The notes under the pieces are model-generated. The model saw only the letters and a program-made list of their open reading frames with translations, did not search any database and was not told the origin of the DNA. This document shows positions 17,179 through 26,206 of a DNA stretch of 64,000 nt, piece after piece (position 1 is the first letter of the stretch; every line of letters begins with the position of its first letter). The translations under genes and the position numbers were made by a program. Where the stretch lies: contig JALZUO010000028.1 in the NCBI GenBank assembly GCA_023301565.1, positions 17,219 through 81,218 on the forward strand. Direction: 5' to 3'. The DNA is from Oligoflexales bacterium (GTDB lineage Bacteria; Bdellovibrionota_B; Oligoflexia; Oligoflexales; JALZUQ01).

Positions 17179-17730
17179 ATGGCAAGAACCCCGTCAAATA
17201 TGACACCTTTAAGTACTCCTCTTCCTGAGTTTAGCGCTTTGGACGTGCGGTCTGGAGAACTATTTACCTCCTCGTCTCTTGGTGGAAGCCCAGTTCTAGT
17301 GGCATTTATTTGCTGCCACTGCCCATTTGTTGTGCATATAGAGAGCGAGTTTTCCCAGCTTTGCACGGTCATGCAAGCCAGAGGAGTGAGAGTCGTTGGT
17401 ATCCAATCGAACGATGTTGAAAATTACCCTGCTGATAAACCCGAGAAGATGATTGAGCAAGCAAGCACACATGGTTTTGACTTCCCGTATTTACACGATG
17501 ACTCGCAAAGCATCGCAAAGTCTATGAATGCTGCGTGTACGCCAGACTTTTTTCTTTATGATAGCGACCATAAACTGTTTTACCGCGGGCAGATGGACTC
17601 TAGCCGTCCCGGGAACGAATTGCCTGTGACAGGGGTGGATTTAATTTCTGCTGCGGACGCTTTACTTGCTGGAGATAAGCCACCGTTGGAACAAAACCCA
17701 AGCATAGGATGCAATATAAAATGGAAGTAA
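17179..17730 (+). CDS. thioredoxin-fold protein (AhpC/TSA-Redoxin family)
   Basis: A 183-residue peroxiredoxin-like/thioredoxin-family protein without signal peptide. The active segment AFICCHCPFVVHIESEF matches the common F-I-C-N-H-C-P-F-V family in which CxxC is the redox centre. A conserved TPDFFLYD follows, with a proline that fits the cis-Pro position, then YRGQMDSSRPGN. It is probably cytoplasmic and of unknown partner. It is 2 bp upstream of the next gene, so they may share a transcript. Confidence 0.85.
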   Translation: MARTPSNMTPLSTPLPEFSALDVRSGELFTSSSLGGSPVLVAFICCHCPFVVHIESEFSQLCTVMQARGVRVVGIQSNDVENYPADKPEKMIEQASTHGFDFPYLHDDSQSIAKSMNAACTPDFFLYDSDHKLFYRGQMDSSRPGNELPVTGVDLISAADALLAGDKPPLEQNPSIGCNIKWK

Positions 17731-17732
17731 TA

Positions 17733-18536
17733 GTGAAAGTGAAAATGATTTTTAAGATAGCTTTTACAGTTTGTGCTTTTTGGTTTCTTGTTGCTCCAAA
17801 GCAAGCCCAAGCGTGCGACCTAAAAAAAATCTCCGCCTTTCAAAGAGAAATCAAACAAGTAGAGGCAGGCATTGGAGCAGACCTAAAAGAGTTCAAGCCT
17901 GGTGTGTCTCCAGTCGGTGATTTGATTTGTAAAAACTGGTCCGCGAATCCCTCGCAGGTTATTTGGGCCAAACTGTTTAGTCGTCATATCCGCAAAGGAG
18001 TCGATCAGATTGCAGCATTGGTTGGAATATTTGACTTCAAACAAAAGAAAATCATTGGGACTGCCTACCATTCACAGTTCGGGGTAAGCGGTTACGCTAG
18101 GCTAAAATACATTGATATTGATACGGCAACCTACCAGGTCTCTTCTGGTCAAAGAGCCTTTGGATTAAAAACCGGTTATATCAGTGCAGAAGGCAAAAAC
18201 CTTGCCATGCATGAGATACTATCTTTGTATCTTCCCTTAGGGGATGGACTTAGAGTGCTTGTCGATGGGGTTGTCTTGCAGAAAAAGTTTGGCGAGAAAG
18301 GCAAAAAAGGATGCCTAGTCGCTTATTCTGAGGCTAAAAGTCAGATGAGCATGGTTGCCAAGCCTGGAAATAAACTAAAAAGTTTTCGCATTACAAGGCA
18401 GAACAAAAGTTTTTCCGGTAAATTTAAAAAAGGGAAATGCCTAAAGATAAAGCCAAAATCAAGGGCAGAAAAGTTCGACCTAGATCCTCCAGGCTACGAT
18501 GTGCCCGTTAAGTTCAAACATACTTTCAGTTTTTAG
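17733..18536 (+). CDS. exported protein of unknown function
   Basis: About 267 residues starting at GTG 17733, chosen for GGAAG five bases upstream and two bases after the previous stop. A signal peptide spans the first 24 residues (MIFKIAFTVCAFWFLVAP, cleavage near AQA), so the mature N-terminus starts with Cys-Asp. The rest is mixed alpha/beta with a basic C-terminal third (KGKCLKIKPKSRAEK). No family recognised. Its 3' end overlaps the convergent HEPN-like gene by four bases. Confidence 0.75.
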   Translation: MKVKMIFKIAFTVCAFWFLVAPKQAQACDLKKISAFQREIKQVEAGIGADLKEFKPGVSPVGDLICKNWSANPSQVIWAKLFSRHIRKGVDQIAALVGIFDFKQKKIIGTAYHSQFGVSGYARLKYIDIDTATYQVSSGQRAFGLKTGYISAEGKNLAMHEILSLYLPLGDGLRVLVDGVVLQKKFGEKGKKGCLVAYSEAKSQMSMVAKPGNKLKSFRITRQNKSFSGKFKKGKCLKIKPKSRAEKFDLDPPGYDVPVKFKHTFSF

Positions 18537-21058
18537 GCGTTGCGTTTTAGAAACGTAGGCTCACGCGTACGCTTTGCAACTTCTTCGTCTTCTGTTTTTC
18601 GTGCAGCACTGCTAAGGTTGTGAATCATCATGAGAATCTGGCTGGTTTGGGTCCAGGTAGATTCTAGGTTTGCGCTAGCCTCTGGTGGTAAACCTTCGTG
18701 AACGGCCCTGTTTCTAAAATCTTGGAATGAATGTAGTTGATGCACAAAATCGTATAACTGCTTATCTTCTGAAAACTCTAGTGGGAACAAGTTTTGTAGT
18801 CCGTACTGGCATTTTTGCCTTGAAAATACAGCAAAAAATAGTGCGAAAGCTTTTAGGCCGTCTAGGGTAAATCTCTTGCCAGGCCTAAACTGACAAATTC
18901 CTCGAAGCATTTTTCGTAGTTTGAACTTAGAAAAATAAGGAATGGTTTTTACTGTTGGTAGCGAACTTATAAAGTTTTCAAATTTAGTCATCTTTTCGAT
19001 AATAGGGCGAGAGTACCCCAAAAGGTCGAGCTTGCGTTGCAGGACGCCTTCGCGTATCAGGTTGTCTGTTGCTGCTTGAAAGGCCTCTCTTAGGCTTACC
19101 TCCATGGCTTTATATTGCATGTCGATAACTGGGCTTAAGTCCATGGTCCCTGCTGTTTCTTGGCGGACCTTGTCGTAGAAGAACAGACCGGTACGAATAG
19201 ATCTTTGAACCTCTCCCGAGAGCTCTCCAAAAATAGGTATTACCTTTTGGATGTGCGTTTCAGAGTAGTTTTCTAAATGGTTGTTTTCGACCCTGTGAAG
19301 AATGCTACCAGGTTTTTGTTTGCCACTGCGTTTTGGCGTGGTTCGTGGGTTGGCTAGTGGCGTGCCTTGTGACGTGGGTTGCGCTGGTTTTTTTTCAGCC
19401 CTTCGGACTATCGTTGCTGCCGGACTTTTTGTAGGTCTACTTGCTGCTTCGGGTTTCGAACTTTTCACATGGCTGTTTACAGGTGTAGGCGCTGAGGCCT
19501 GGGGTATAGCAGGGATGCCGGTAGCATCGGATTGCAAACTGCTGCGCAGAAGGTCCAATGACTCTTCTATCTCCAGGTCGGAAAGACCTGTTTGGCTGCC
19601 TTTTGACTCAAGCTCTTTGATGGAATCTCTTAGCTGCACTTGTACCAAGCTTGTGTCGAGATTTTTTAACGAGCGAAAAAAACGCATTTTGAGTTGGGGG
19701 TGAAACCCAGACTTTCCGGTAAATTTTAGCAGCTCTTGAAGGGCGCGAGGGCTTCTTATTTGAAGGAGTGCATCCACTATGGCTCGCTGTTCAGATGTAC
19801 GGTTCGTGTGTACATAGTCTAAAAGCTGTAAAACAGCTTTGTCCTGGTTTGTGAACGCGCCAAATGCTTTGATAAACACTTGGCGGTAAATCCCGGTCGT
19901 GCCTCTAGCAAGCCTTGAAAGGTTGGTTAGTTGGAAATCATTTTGCAACGTATAGACAGAAGCTACACAGCACCACGGGCCGTCTTTAAGTATCCCGGAA
20001 TTTTTTGCATTACGGTACATAAAGTCAAATAGCCTTGAGCGGTCCTGAGGTGTGCGGATTGCTAGGGTTGCAGAATTTTGGTCTCGAAGCTGGCGCCAGA
20101 CTTTAAATGCTGTTTTGTTTAACCATGGACGGACTAGTGTTCCTAATTTACGTTGTTTGCTCTCGTTTATGTTTAAAAAGGCTTCGCTTAGTTGCTCTGA
20201 GTCTACCCCCGTAAGTAGGTTTCTGCTTAAGCTCTTTTTATCCGAAATGCTACAAAGCCTTTCCAGTAATGGTTTGATTGCAATAGCGTTTAACTTATGT
20301 CGCTTTGCTGCTGTGGGCCAGTATTGGTCAAGCTTTTCTAAATCTTCAATGTCTGCCCACGGTATAGGGGCTTCACTGTCTGGCTTAGACAAGCGAAATC
20401 GAATAGCTTCTCTCCATAATCCGCCTGGGCCAAGCTTTTGAACGCCTTCTAGGGCCGTTGGTTCGAACTTTGCCAGGTAGGTAATTGCCGGGAACAATGC
20501 TTTTGCGTCTGGGTAAGGGTATTCTTTGAATCGATTGCAGTAGTTTACGGCCATGGTCGTAAACATAGAAGAGCTATAGTTGTATTTTACGGACTCACTA
20601 AGGGCAAGAGCGTGGAATGCATCAGAGAATTCATCCAAGCCCTCAAGCTTGCTAACATGGTCTAAAAGCTGCGTCCCCTCAAAACACTCTGAATGCATCA
20701 GAATTATGTAGCGCACGCGCTGCCCACAGTGTTTGTTGTGAAAAAGATCTAAAATCTTTTGTGCTTTGGTGTGGTTCGTATGCTCAATCCATTTGCGAAG
20801 AAACACAATGGTTTGTGGCTCAAAGTTCAAGCTTAAATGCTCCAACAAAGCTTCTTCAAAAAGGTGCTTTTCGCTGCCTGCTGCTGCGATGTCTAGGATA
20901 TGTTCTTGCTCTTGTATGGGTAAGCCAAGTTCTAACAAATCAAAGGCAAGGTCAACGCTCACAGAGGCCGCGTCCGCTTTTTGTTTTTTCAATTTGACAA
21001 GAATATCTAGCCTGCGAACTTCGCTGGATTCTGCTAAATATTCTTGCAGAAGGCTCAT
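18533..21058 (-). CDS. large helical-repeat protein with C-terminal HEPN-like domain
   Basis: 841 residues, no signal peptide. Residues 1-500 are alpha-helical with HEAT-like periodicity (for example KAVLQLLDYV and PRALQELLKFTG). About 505-585 is a Pro/Lys/Ser-rich flexible linker. The C-terminal 585-841 contains LSPVIDMQYKAMEVSLRE and then FRNRAVHEG, whose R782-N-x3-H787 matches the RNxxxH motif of HEPN ribonuclease domains. The KA-x-E helix upstream also fits HEPN folds. HEPN proteins act as RNases in toxin-antitoxin and phage-defence systems (family knowledge); that role here is inference. It is a lone gene with no antitoxin-like partner. Confidence 0.6.
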   Translation of the reverse strand: MSLLQEYLAESSEVRRLDILVKLKKQKADAASVSVDLAFDLLELGLPIQEQEHILDIAAAGSEKHLFEEALLEHLSLNFEPQTIVFLRKWIEHTNHTKAQKILDLFHNKHCGQRVRYIILMHSECFEGTQLLDHVSKLEGLDEFSDAFHALALSESVKYNYSSSMFTTMAVNYCNRFKEYPYPDAKALFPAITYLAKFEPTALEGVQKLGPGGLWREAIRFRLSKPDSEAPIPWADIEDLEKLDQYWPTAAKRHKLNAIAIKPLLERLCSISDKKSLSRNLLTGVDSEQLSEAFLNINESKQRKLGTLVRPWLNKTAFKVWRQLRDQNSATLAIRTPQDRSRLFDFMYRNAKNSGILKDGPWCCVASVYTLQNDFQLTNLSRLARGTTGIYRQVFIKAFGAFTNQDKAVLQLLDYVHTNRTSEQRAIVDALLQIRSPRALQELLKFTGKSGFHPQLKMRFFRSLKNLDTSLVQVQLRDSIKELESKGSQTGLSDLEIEESLDLLRSSLQSDATGIPAIPQASAPTPVNSHVKSSKPEAASRPTKSPAATIVRRAEKKPAQPTSQGTPLANPRTTPKRSGKQKPGSILHRVENNHLENYSETHIQKVIPIFGELSGEVQRSIRTGLFFYDKVRQETAGTMDLSPVIDMQYKAMEVSLREAFQAATDNLIREGVLQRKLDLLGYSRPIIEKMTKFENFISSLPTVKTIPYFSKFKLRKMLRGICQFRPGKRFTLDGLKAFALFFAVFSRQKCQYGLQNLFPLEFSEDKQLYDFVHQLHSFQDFRNRAVHEGLPPEASANLESTWTQTSQILMMIHNLSSAARKTEDEEVAKRTREPTFLKRNA

Positions 21059-21417
21059 GTTGTTTCTCGTTTCTCTAAGCTTAAAAGTGCAAAAAAATAT
21101 GCCTTGTGGGTCGCGGCGAAACCTTGTCGCCGTTTAAACCTTTTCCCTGCTCTTCGTTTCGGGAAAATCGAGTGACATCCTTTGTAAATATGCGTTTGTT
21201 AGATAAAATCCATAAGAAACAGGTACTTGTATTGGTTTCGTCGACCTATTAGAGATGGTTTCTAGTAGGCAAATAATACTGCCTTGAATTAAGGCGGGCT
21301 AGTGTATAGGTGTTTTATTGACTTCTCTTTAGCCTGGTTCAAGGTTAACCTCGAAGCCTGAGTTTATGCCGTTTTTTGAGGGTGTTTATTCGTTTAGGCA
21401 AAAGGGAGATCGTGAAA
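21059..21417. other. divergent intergenic region
   Basis: About 360 bp between the divergent HEPN-like and fabG genes. CGGCGA (21114-21119) and TCGCCG (21127-21132) make a 6-bp hairpin just upstream of the HEPN-like gene. No convincing promoter hexamers, ORF or RNA gene seen. Confidence 0.5.
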
Positions 21418-22158
21418 GTGACCAGCGTAGAAAATGTAAAACGTGTTTTGGTAACGGGAGCTAGCAAAGGTATTGGCTATGCCTGTGCCGAGTGGTTTGC
21501 TTCGCGTGGCCACAAGGTAGCGGTACACTATAGGTCGGGCAAAGATGCGGCAGAAGAGTTTTGTAAACGCTACGACCAGTGCGTTCCATTGGGAGCGGAT
21601 CTTTCGGATACGGATGCTCAAAAGAAGTTGGTAGAGGATGTTTGTGAGTCCTTTGGTGGCATCGATATTTTAGTAAACAACGCAGGAATGTCCTTAGATA
21701 AAATTCTGCTAATGGCTAAACCAGAAGATTTAGACCGTATTCTCAAGGTGAATGTAACGCCTGTGATGCATTTGACTAAACTTGCAACCAAAAAAATGCT
21801 CAAACAACGCTGGGGTAGGGTGATCCAAGTAAGCTCTGTGGTTGGACACACTGGCAACGCGGGACAAAGCCTATATAGCTTGAGTAAAGGTGCTATTTCG
21901 GCCTTTACAAAAAGCGCGGCCCAAGAGTTGGCAAAAGCAGGGATCACCATCAACTGTGTGGCTCCTGGCTTTATTCAAACAGCGATGACAGATGCATTGT
22001 CTGATGTGCAGCAAGAAGCGATTCTGACTGGGATTCCGATGAAACGTATTGGGAACCCTTCGGAGGTTGCAGCCTGTGTCGGCTTTCTTGCTTCTGATGG
22101 GGCAAGTTATGTCACAGGATCGACGCTGCATGTAAACGGGGGGATGTATTGCGCATGA
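21418..22158 (+). CDS. fabG: 3-oxoacyl-ACP reductase
   Basis: NADPH-dependent SDR enzyme for the first reduction of fatty acid elongation. Cofactor motif TGASKGIG, the LVNNAGMS segment, catalytic Ser in QVSSVVGHTG and the Y-x3-K in LYSLSKGAI are all present. GGGAG at 21404-21408 precedes two in-frame GTG codons (21412, 21418); the second has better spacing, and a TTG at 21376 is unlikely. Its stop overlaps the next start (ATGA), so it is translationally coupled with a KASIII, suggesting a dedicated acyl-chain pair. Confidence 0.92.
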   Translation: MTSVENVKRVLVTGASKGIGYACAEWFASRGHKVAVHYRSGKDAAEEFCKRYDQCVPLGADLSDTDAQKKLVEDVCESFGGIDILVNNAGMSLDKILLMAKPEDLDRILKVNVTPVMHLTKLATKKMLKQRWGRVIQVSSVVGHTGNAGQSLYSLSKGAISAFTKSAAQELAKAGITINCVAPGFIQTAMTDALSDVQQEAILTGIPMKRIGNPSEVAACVGFLASDGASYVTGSTLHVNGGMYCA

Positions 22159-23165
22159 GTATAAGAATCACAAGTGCGGGGCACCATTACCCAGAGACAG
22201 TTTTGGACAACTCGTTTTTTGAAAGTTTGGATATTGAAACTAATGACGAGTGGATAGCTTCTCGAACAGGTATCCGCGAACGCCGAACCGTTCTTTCACA
22301 TGAAGATATCCTTGCGCAGCGGCATGGCAAAATAACTATGGATGAGATTTGCGCTCGCGACAGCTATCCAGGAATAGCTCCTTTTATGAAGCCATCGGTT
22401 GATATGATGGAGAAACGTACTCCAAGCTTGGATCCTTCGACTTTTACAACTTCTCTTTGCACTACAATCTTTGGCCAAACCCTTGTGCCTGTGAACGCAA
22501 ATTTGGTTGCCGATGCCGTCGGTGCCAAAAGTGCAGTAGGCATGGATTATGGCTCAGCTTGTAGTAGTTTTGTAACAGGGATGCGGCTAGCCGCAGGTCT
22601 TTTGTATGTAGACCCCAAAGAAAAGGTTCTTTTGACTCTGGGTGATCGGCTTACGACTATGCTCAACTATGCCGATCGTGGTAGCTGCATTTTGTTTGGT
22701 GATAGCTCCGCTGCTTTTTCTGTGGAGAGAACTACAGACAAACCAGGGCTTGAGCTAGTTGATTCGATGGTTGCCGGAGATGCCGGAAACTGGGCGAAAA
22801 TTCATAAACCTCGCTATGACCATTTCTGGCAAGATGGCAGGTCTGTGCAAAAGTTTGCAGTTCAAAAGACGATTGATATGACACAAAAAATGCTCGAAAA
22901 ACATGGAATGGTCGTATCAGATCTAGACTACTTTGTTGCGCACCAGGCCAATGGGCGCATGCTTGATTTTGTAGAAAAAAGCCTTGAAGTCGCTCCAGAA
23001 AAGCACCTTCGTAATGTTGATACTCTAGGGAATCAGGGTGGTAGTGGTGCTGCCGTAGCTCTTTCACAGGCTTGGGAACGCTTTAAGCCAGGAGATAAGA
23101 TCATTGTAACTGTGGTAGGGGCTGGGCTTACGTGGGGATCACTGCTGCTGGAATATAAAGCTTAA
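22155..23165 (+). CDS. 3-oxoacyl-ACP synthase III family protein (second KASIII)
   Basis: A 336-residue FabH homologue. The catalytic Cys (GSACSSFVTG), His (VAHQANGRM) and Asn (LGNQGGSGAA) are all conserved, so it should be active. It differs from the housekeeping fabH at 14187 by an insertion of about 40 residues after the N-terminal SRTGIRERR block (KITMDEICARDS to LDPSTF). The start at 22155 overlaps the fabG stop. Divergent KASIIIs paired with FabG often prime unusual acyl chains or secondary lipids; that reading is inference. Confidence 0.85.
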   Translation: MSIRITSAGHHYPETVLDNSFFESLDIETNDEWIASRTGIRERRTVLSHEDILAQRHGKITMDEICARDSYPGIAPFMKPSVDMMEKRTPSLDPSTFTTSLCTTIFGQTLVPVNANLVADAVGAKSAVGMDYGSACSSFVTGMRLAAGLLYVDPKEKVLLTLGDRLTTMLNYADRGSCILFGDSSAAFSVERTTDKPGLELVDSMVAGDAGNWAKIHKPRYDHFWQDGRSVQKFAVQKTIDMTQKMLEKHGMVVSDLDYFVAHQANGRMLDFVEKSLEVAPEKHLRNVDTLGNQGGSGAAVALSQAWERFKPGDKIIVTVVGAGLTWGSLLLEYKA

Positions 23166-23183
23166 CTCTGCGTTTAGCCTATT

Positions 23184-23230
23184 TTAAAAAGCCCCACGCA
23201 ACGTGCAAAAGCGCTGCGGGGGATTTTTAA
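23184..23230. terminator. bidirectional intrinsic terminator
   Basis: AAAAAGCCCC-ACGCA-ACG pairs with CG-C-TGCGGGGG-ATTTTT around a TGCAAAAG loop. A-run on one side and T-run on the other serve both the fabG-KASIII operon and the convergent exported gene. Confidence 0.85.
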
Positions 23231-23251
23231 AGAACAGTATTTGAATGCTCG

Positions 23252-24421
23252 CTAGCCTTCGTCAGAGGCATCATCCAGTGGAAGATCAAACAGACTTGTC
23301 ACAAAGTCAGCCAACATATCAATCATTCCATCACTTAGACCTGCTACCTCTTCGATGAGTTCAGCCGTGTCGTTGTCGCCACCTTCAGCAAAGGCTGTGA
23401 TCCTACGAGCACCCTCTCCCATGATTCCATGTACAAAACCGTTGCTAGAATAAAAAGTCGATGCCACGCTAAAGTTTAAGCCTTCTTGAAGGAGGCCACG
23501 CTGCTCGTCTACTACCGGAAGACTTGCAAGGTAAGCACCTAGCAAAAAGTTTTTTACGTATTGATCGATAAAACCTGTGTCTATGTCTGGGTCTTTGGCT
23601 AGCTCTTTATCCAATAGTGTTTTGTCTAGTTCGACGCCGGCTAGAGGCGCTTGGTCAAAAATATTCAACGAGGCGTATATATGAACAAATAGGCGTAACC
23701 ACATTCCTCCCTTGCCTTTATCCTCTTCTATAGCGAACTTTCTAGTGTTATCTAGAACAGTTGCAAAAGCAGTCAAAACTTGGTTTTTTGTTTTAGCTTC
23801 GGCCAGTGCAGCTGTAAACTTTTTCGCTTCAGCAATTAGCTTAAGCTCAATATCGTCTGCGTCGGGGTCGACTTTTTGCCCATCAATATATGCATCGAGC
23901 AGGCCGCCGACAATATTAGCCGCAACTAAGATGTCAAAACCGATGTGAAGCTGTGTTGAAATGCTGTGACTATCTGCGGCATCTTTTTTTAGATCCATGC
24001 TAAAGCCAAAAGTCGTATCTTTGCCTTCATTGCCTGGTTTTTGCAGGATAGAGCCGTCCAGCTCAACGTTGAACTCTATGTTTAAAGCTCTTTTTTCTAG
24101 GTCAAGGCTTTTAAACTCAAACTGAATAGGCGCAGAACCGTCTTCTTTTATTTTGAGTTGTGGGATCGTTGGAAGCTCAATGGCATCCATGTCTTTTTTT
24201 GCTCTTTTTTCGTTGATCGCTTTTTCTTTGATTGCGATGCTTTCGTTTTGAAGCTCGATGCTTTTGGATATTTTTTTAACGAGCTCTGGGATCACCTCTT
24301 CTTTGAGCTTTTTGTTTAAGGTTTCAATCTCATCGGTTGTTTTAACTTCTGCAGAAAGCGTTCCTGCAAACAGTGCTGTGAACATCATAAAAGTCAGTGA
24401 AGGTAATAGCTTTATAAGCAT
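23252..24421 (-). CDS. exported protein of unknown function
   Basis: 389 residues with a signal peptide (LLPSLTFMMFTALFAG, cleavage near LSA). A Lys/Glu-rich coiled segment covers about 30-85, then a beta-rich part (PIQFEFKSLDLEKRALNIEF), then a helical C-terminal half with acidic residues at the end (LPLDDASDEG). No Cys and no known motif. A single-gene unit with a shared terminator downstream. Family unknown; likely periplasmic or surface-associated. Confidence 0.75.
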   Translation of the reverse strand: MLIKLLPSLTFMMFTALFAGTLSAEVKTTDEIETLNKKLKEEVIPELVKKISKSIELQNESIAIKEKAINEKRAKKDMDAIELPTIPQLKIKEDGSAPIQFEFKSLDLEKRALNIEFNVELDGSILQKPGNEGKDTTFGFSMDLKKDAADSHSISTQLHIGFDILVAANIVGGLLDAYIDGQKVDPDADDIELKLIAEAKKFTAALAEAKTKNQVLTAFATVLDNTRKFAIEEDKGKGGMWLRLFVHIYASLNIFDQAPLAGVELDKTLLDKELAKDPDIDTGFIDQYVKNFLLGAYLASLPVVDEQRGLLQEGLNFSVASTFYSSNGFVHGIMGEGARRITAFAEGGDNDTAELIEEVAGLSDGMIDMLADFVTSLFDLPLDDASDEG

Positions 24422-24551
24422 CAGTAGTCTCCTTAGCTGGGCGCTCGGGGCGCCTATGTGTGATTTTAGATAGTCAGGGTATAGAACGGAAGCCCTTGGG
24501 CCACAAATGATTTCTCGAGTTCTGTGGCGCTGCGAAGGCTAAATATATAGC

Positions 24552-24598
24552 CACCTCTAAAAGCTTTTGCAGTAAGCTTTTTAGAGGTGCTTTTTTTT
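24552..24598 (+). terminator. strong terminator hairpin downstream of purA
   Basis: CACCTCTAAAAGCTT (24552-24566) pairs with AAGCTTTTTAGAGGTG (24574-24589), followed on the plus strand by eight Ts. It lies just past the purA stop (minus strand), where it may also end purA. The T-tract favours the plus strand, where no gene lies upstream. Confidence 0.75.
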
Positions 24599-24631
24599 AT
24601 GGCGTTTAAATTATAGGCGACCTAAGCCTGG

Positions 24632-25894
24632 CTAAACAAAAGAACTACGGTCTACCCCAAAGCCAATACGGTCAATTTTTTGATCCAAAAACTTTTCTAT
24701 ATATGCCAGGTAAGACCTGGTTTCATCCGAAAAATCATCGGCAGTTGCGATGTTGGGTTTCTCGGAAAGCTTTTTCCACCCACTTAGCTCGTGGTAGTTA
24801 GGCTCGGCCTCACAAGCTTCCATCCACGGGCTTGCGTCATTATCCGCGCTTTTTTTATAGGAAGTGCATATTTTTAAGGTGTCGAGGCCAGAGAGAACAT
24901 CAAGCTTGTTGATGATTAGTTTGTTGATGCCACACACGTCAACGGCATACTTGAGAGCAACAAGGTCTAGCCATCCGCAGCGTCGCGGCCGGCCAGTAGT
25001 TGCACCTTTTTCGTGGCCAACATCTGCCAGGTGTTTTCCGCTTGCATCGTTTAGTTCTGTAGGAAACGGACCTTCGCCCACGCGGGTTGCGTATGCTTTT
25101 GCAATCCCGTAAATATCGCGTATCCATCGCGGGCTAATACCGAGAGAAGCACAAGCACCCCCAGCAATAGTATTGCTGCTGGTTACAAAAGGGTAGCTTC
25201 CATGATCTACATCTAAAAGAGCTCCCTGAGCCCCTTCAATTAGAATGCTTTTACCAGCCACAGCCCACTTGCGTAGCCTCGCCTCGGCATCGCAAACTTG
25301 TTTTGCAATCTGCGTACATGCTTTATCAAAGGCTTTCCACTCTTCTGAGTTGGTCTCTAAAAAATCCGAGAATTTTGGCTCGAGCATCGACATCTGTTTT
25401 TTCCAGGTTGCCATGCGTTCTGGGGATTTACAGAAAGACGCACGCAGACCTATTCGGCGAGCACGGTCCGAGTAAGTTGGCCCAATGCCACGTTTTGTGG
25501 TTCCTATTGGTTTGTCACGTCTACCTTCAAACTCTTGGTCTAAGTGGATATGCCACGGAGTAATCAGATGTGCCCTGCCTGATACCCAAAGGTTTTTGGC
25601 TTCAAACCCGGAAGAACATGCGTTTTTCAGCTCTTCTTGCAGTACGACTGGATTTACGACAACCCCTGCGCCAATCATACAGGCCTTGTTGCGAAATACC
25701 CCACTTGGCAGTAAGTGCAGTACTTTTTTTTCTCCGTTTACATAAATCGTGTGGCCAGCGTTGTTTCCACCTTGATAGCGGACAATCAGGTCTGATTTTT
25801 CACTGAGTATATCTACCCATTTACCTTTTCCTTCATCGCCCCATTGGGCACCAATAAGAATGTCTATATTCTTGGAATCGTTTGTACTGGTCAC
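24632..25894 (-). CDS. purA: adenylosuccinate synthetase
   Basis: GTP-dependent conversion of IMP plus aspartate to adenylosuccinate. The N-terminal P-loop-like IGAQWGDEGKGKWVD, GGNNAGHT, GTTKRGIGPTYSDR, EGAQGALLDVDHGSYPF and ATTGRPRRCGWLD motifs are all present. The GTG at 25894 is taken as start because AAAAGGAG lies eight bases before it and the protein (420 aa) then has the usual length. A TTG 84 bp upstream opens the longest frame but lacks support. purB, the next enzyme, lies 1.2 kb away on the other strand. Confidence 0.95.
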   Translation of the reverse strand: MTSTNDSKNIDILIGAQWGDEGKGKWVDILSEKSDLIVRYQGGNNAGHTIYVNGEKKVLHLLPSGVFRNKACMIGAGVVVNPVVLQEELKNACSSGFEAKNLWVSGRAHLITPWHIHLDQEFEGRRDKPIGTTKRGIGPTYSDRARRIGLRASFCKSPERMATWKKQMSMLEPKFSDFLETNSEEWKAFDKACTQIAKQVCDAEARLRKWAVAGKSILIEGAQGALLDVDHGSYPFVTSSNTIAGGACASLGISPRWIRDIYGIAKAYATRVGEGPFPTELNDASGKHLADVGHEKGATTGRPRRCGWLDLVALKYAVDVCGINKLIINKLDVLSGLDTLKICTSYKKSADNDASPWMEACEAEPNYHELSGWKKLSEKPNIATADDFSDETRSYLAYIEKFLDQKIDRIGFGVDRSSFV

Positions 25895-26052
25895 GGGCAC
25901 AACTCCTTTTGCAGGGTTTTGGTTTTGCGGGCCTTGGATTGCTTTAACGTTCTCAAGGTTGCTACCTAGTGTAATCAAGTTACTACAGTCGCATTCTAGG
26001 AATAAATCCCTAGAAGGTCACGCTATCGTTTTTAAAAAAGCTTAGCTTCTCT

Positions 26053-26084
26053 GCAGCAATAAAAGTGCTGTTTCCGGCGCCAAT
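26053..26084 (+). repeat. diverged direct repeat, copy 1
   Basis: A 32-base segment matching 27064-27094 with 27 identical positions and one gap (shared core GCAATAAAA, TGCTG and CGCCAAT). It is in the purA upstream region. Similarity fades into mostly transition differences for about 15 further bases. Confidence 0.6.
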
Positions 26085-26206
26085 GTTCGTTGTGACCGTG
26101 CCTGTGACTAGCCGTTCCAGAGGGTATATCAGTAATATCGGTACCTTAGATAAAAAAAGGGGTGATTTTACTTTGCCTGGTCAGGAACCGTTCAAAGGCT
26201 TGGGTG

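Noticed and set aside
19302-19703. Plus-strand ORF of 133 codons inside the HEPN-like gene
   Set aside because: Composition mirrors the Pro/Lys linker of the minus-strand gene; no start signal, hence a shadow frame.
26046-26102. Sigma-54 promoter in the purA-side repeat
   Set aside because: On the minus strand TTGG and GC elements occur but the spacing is one base too long in both repeat copies.
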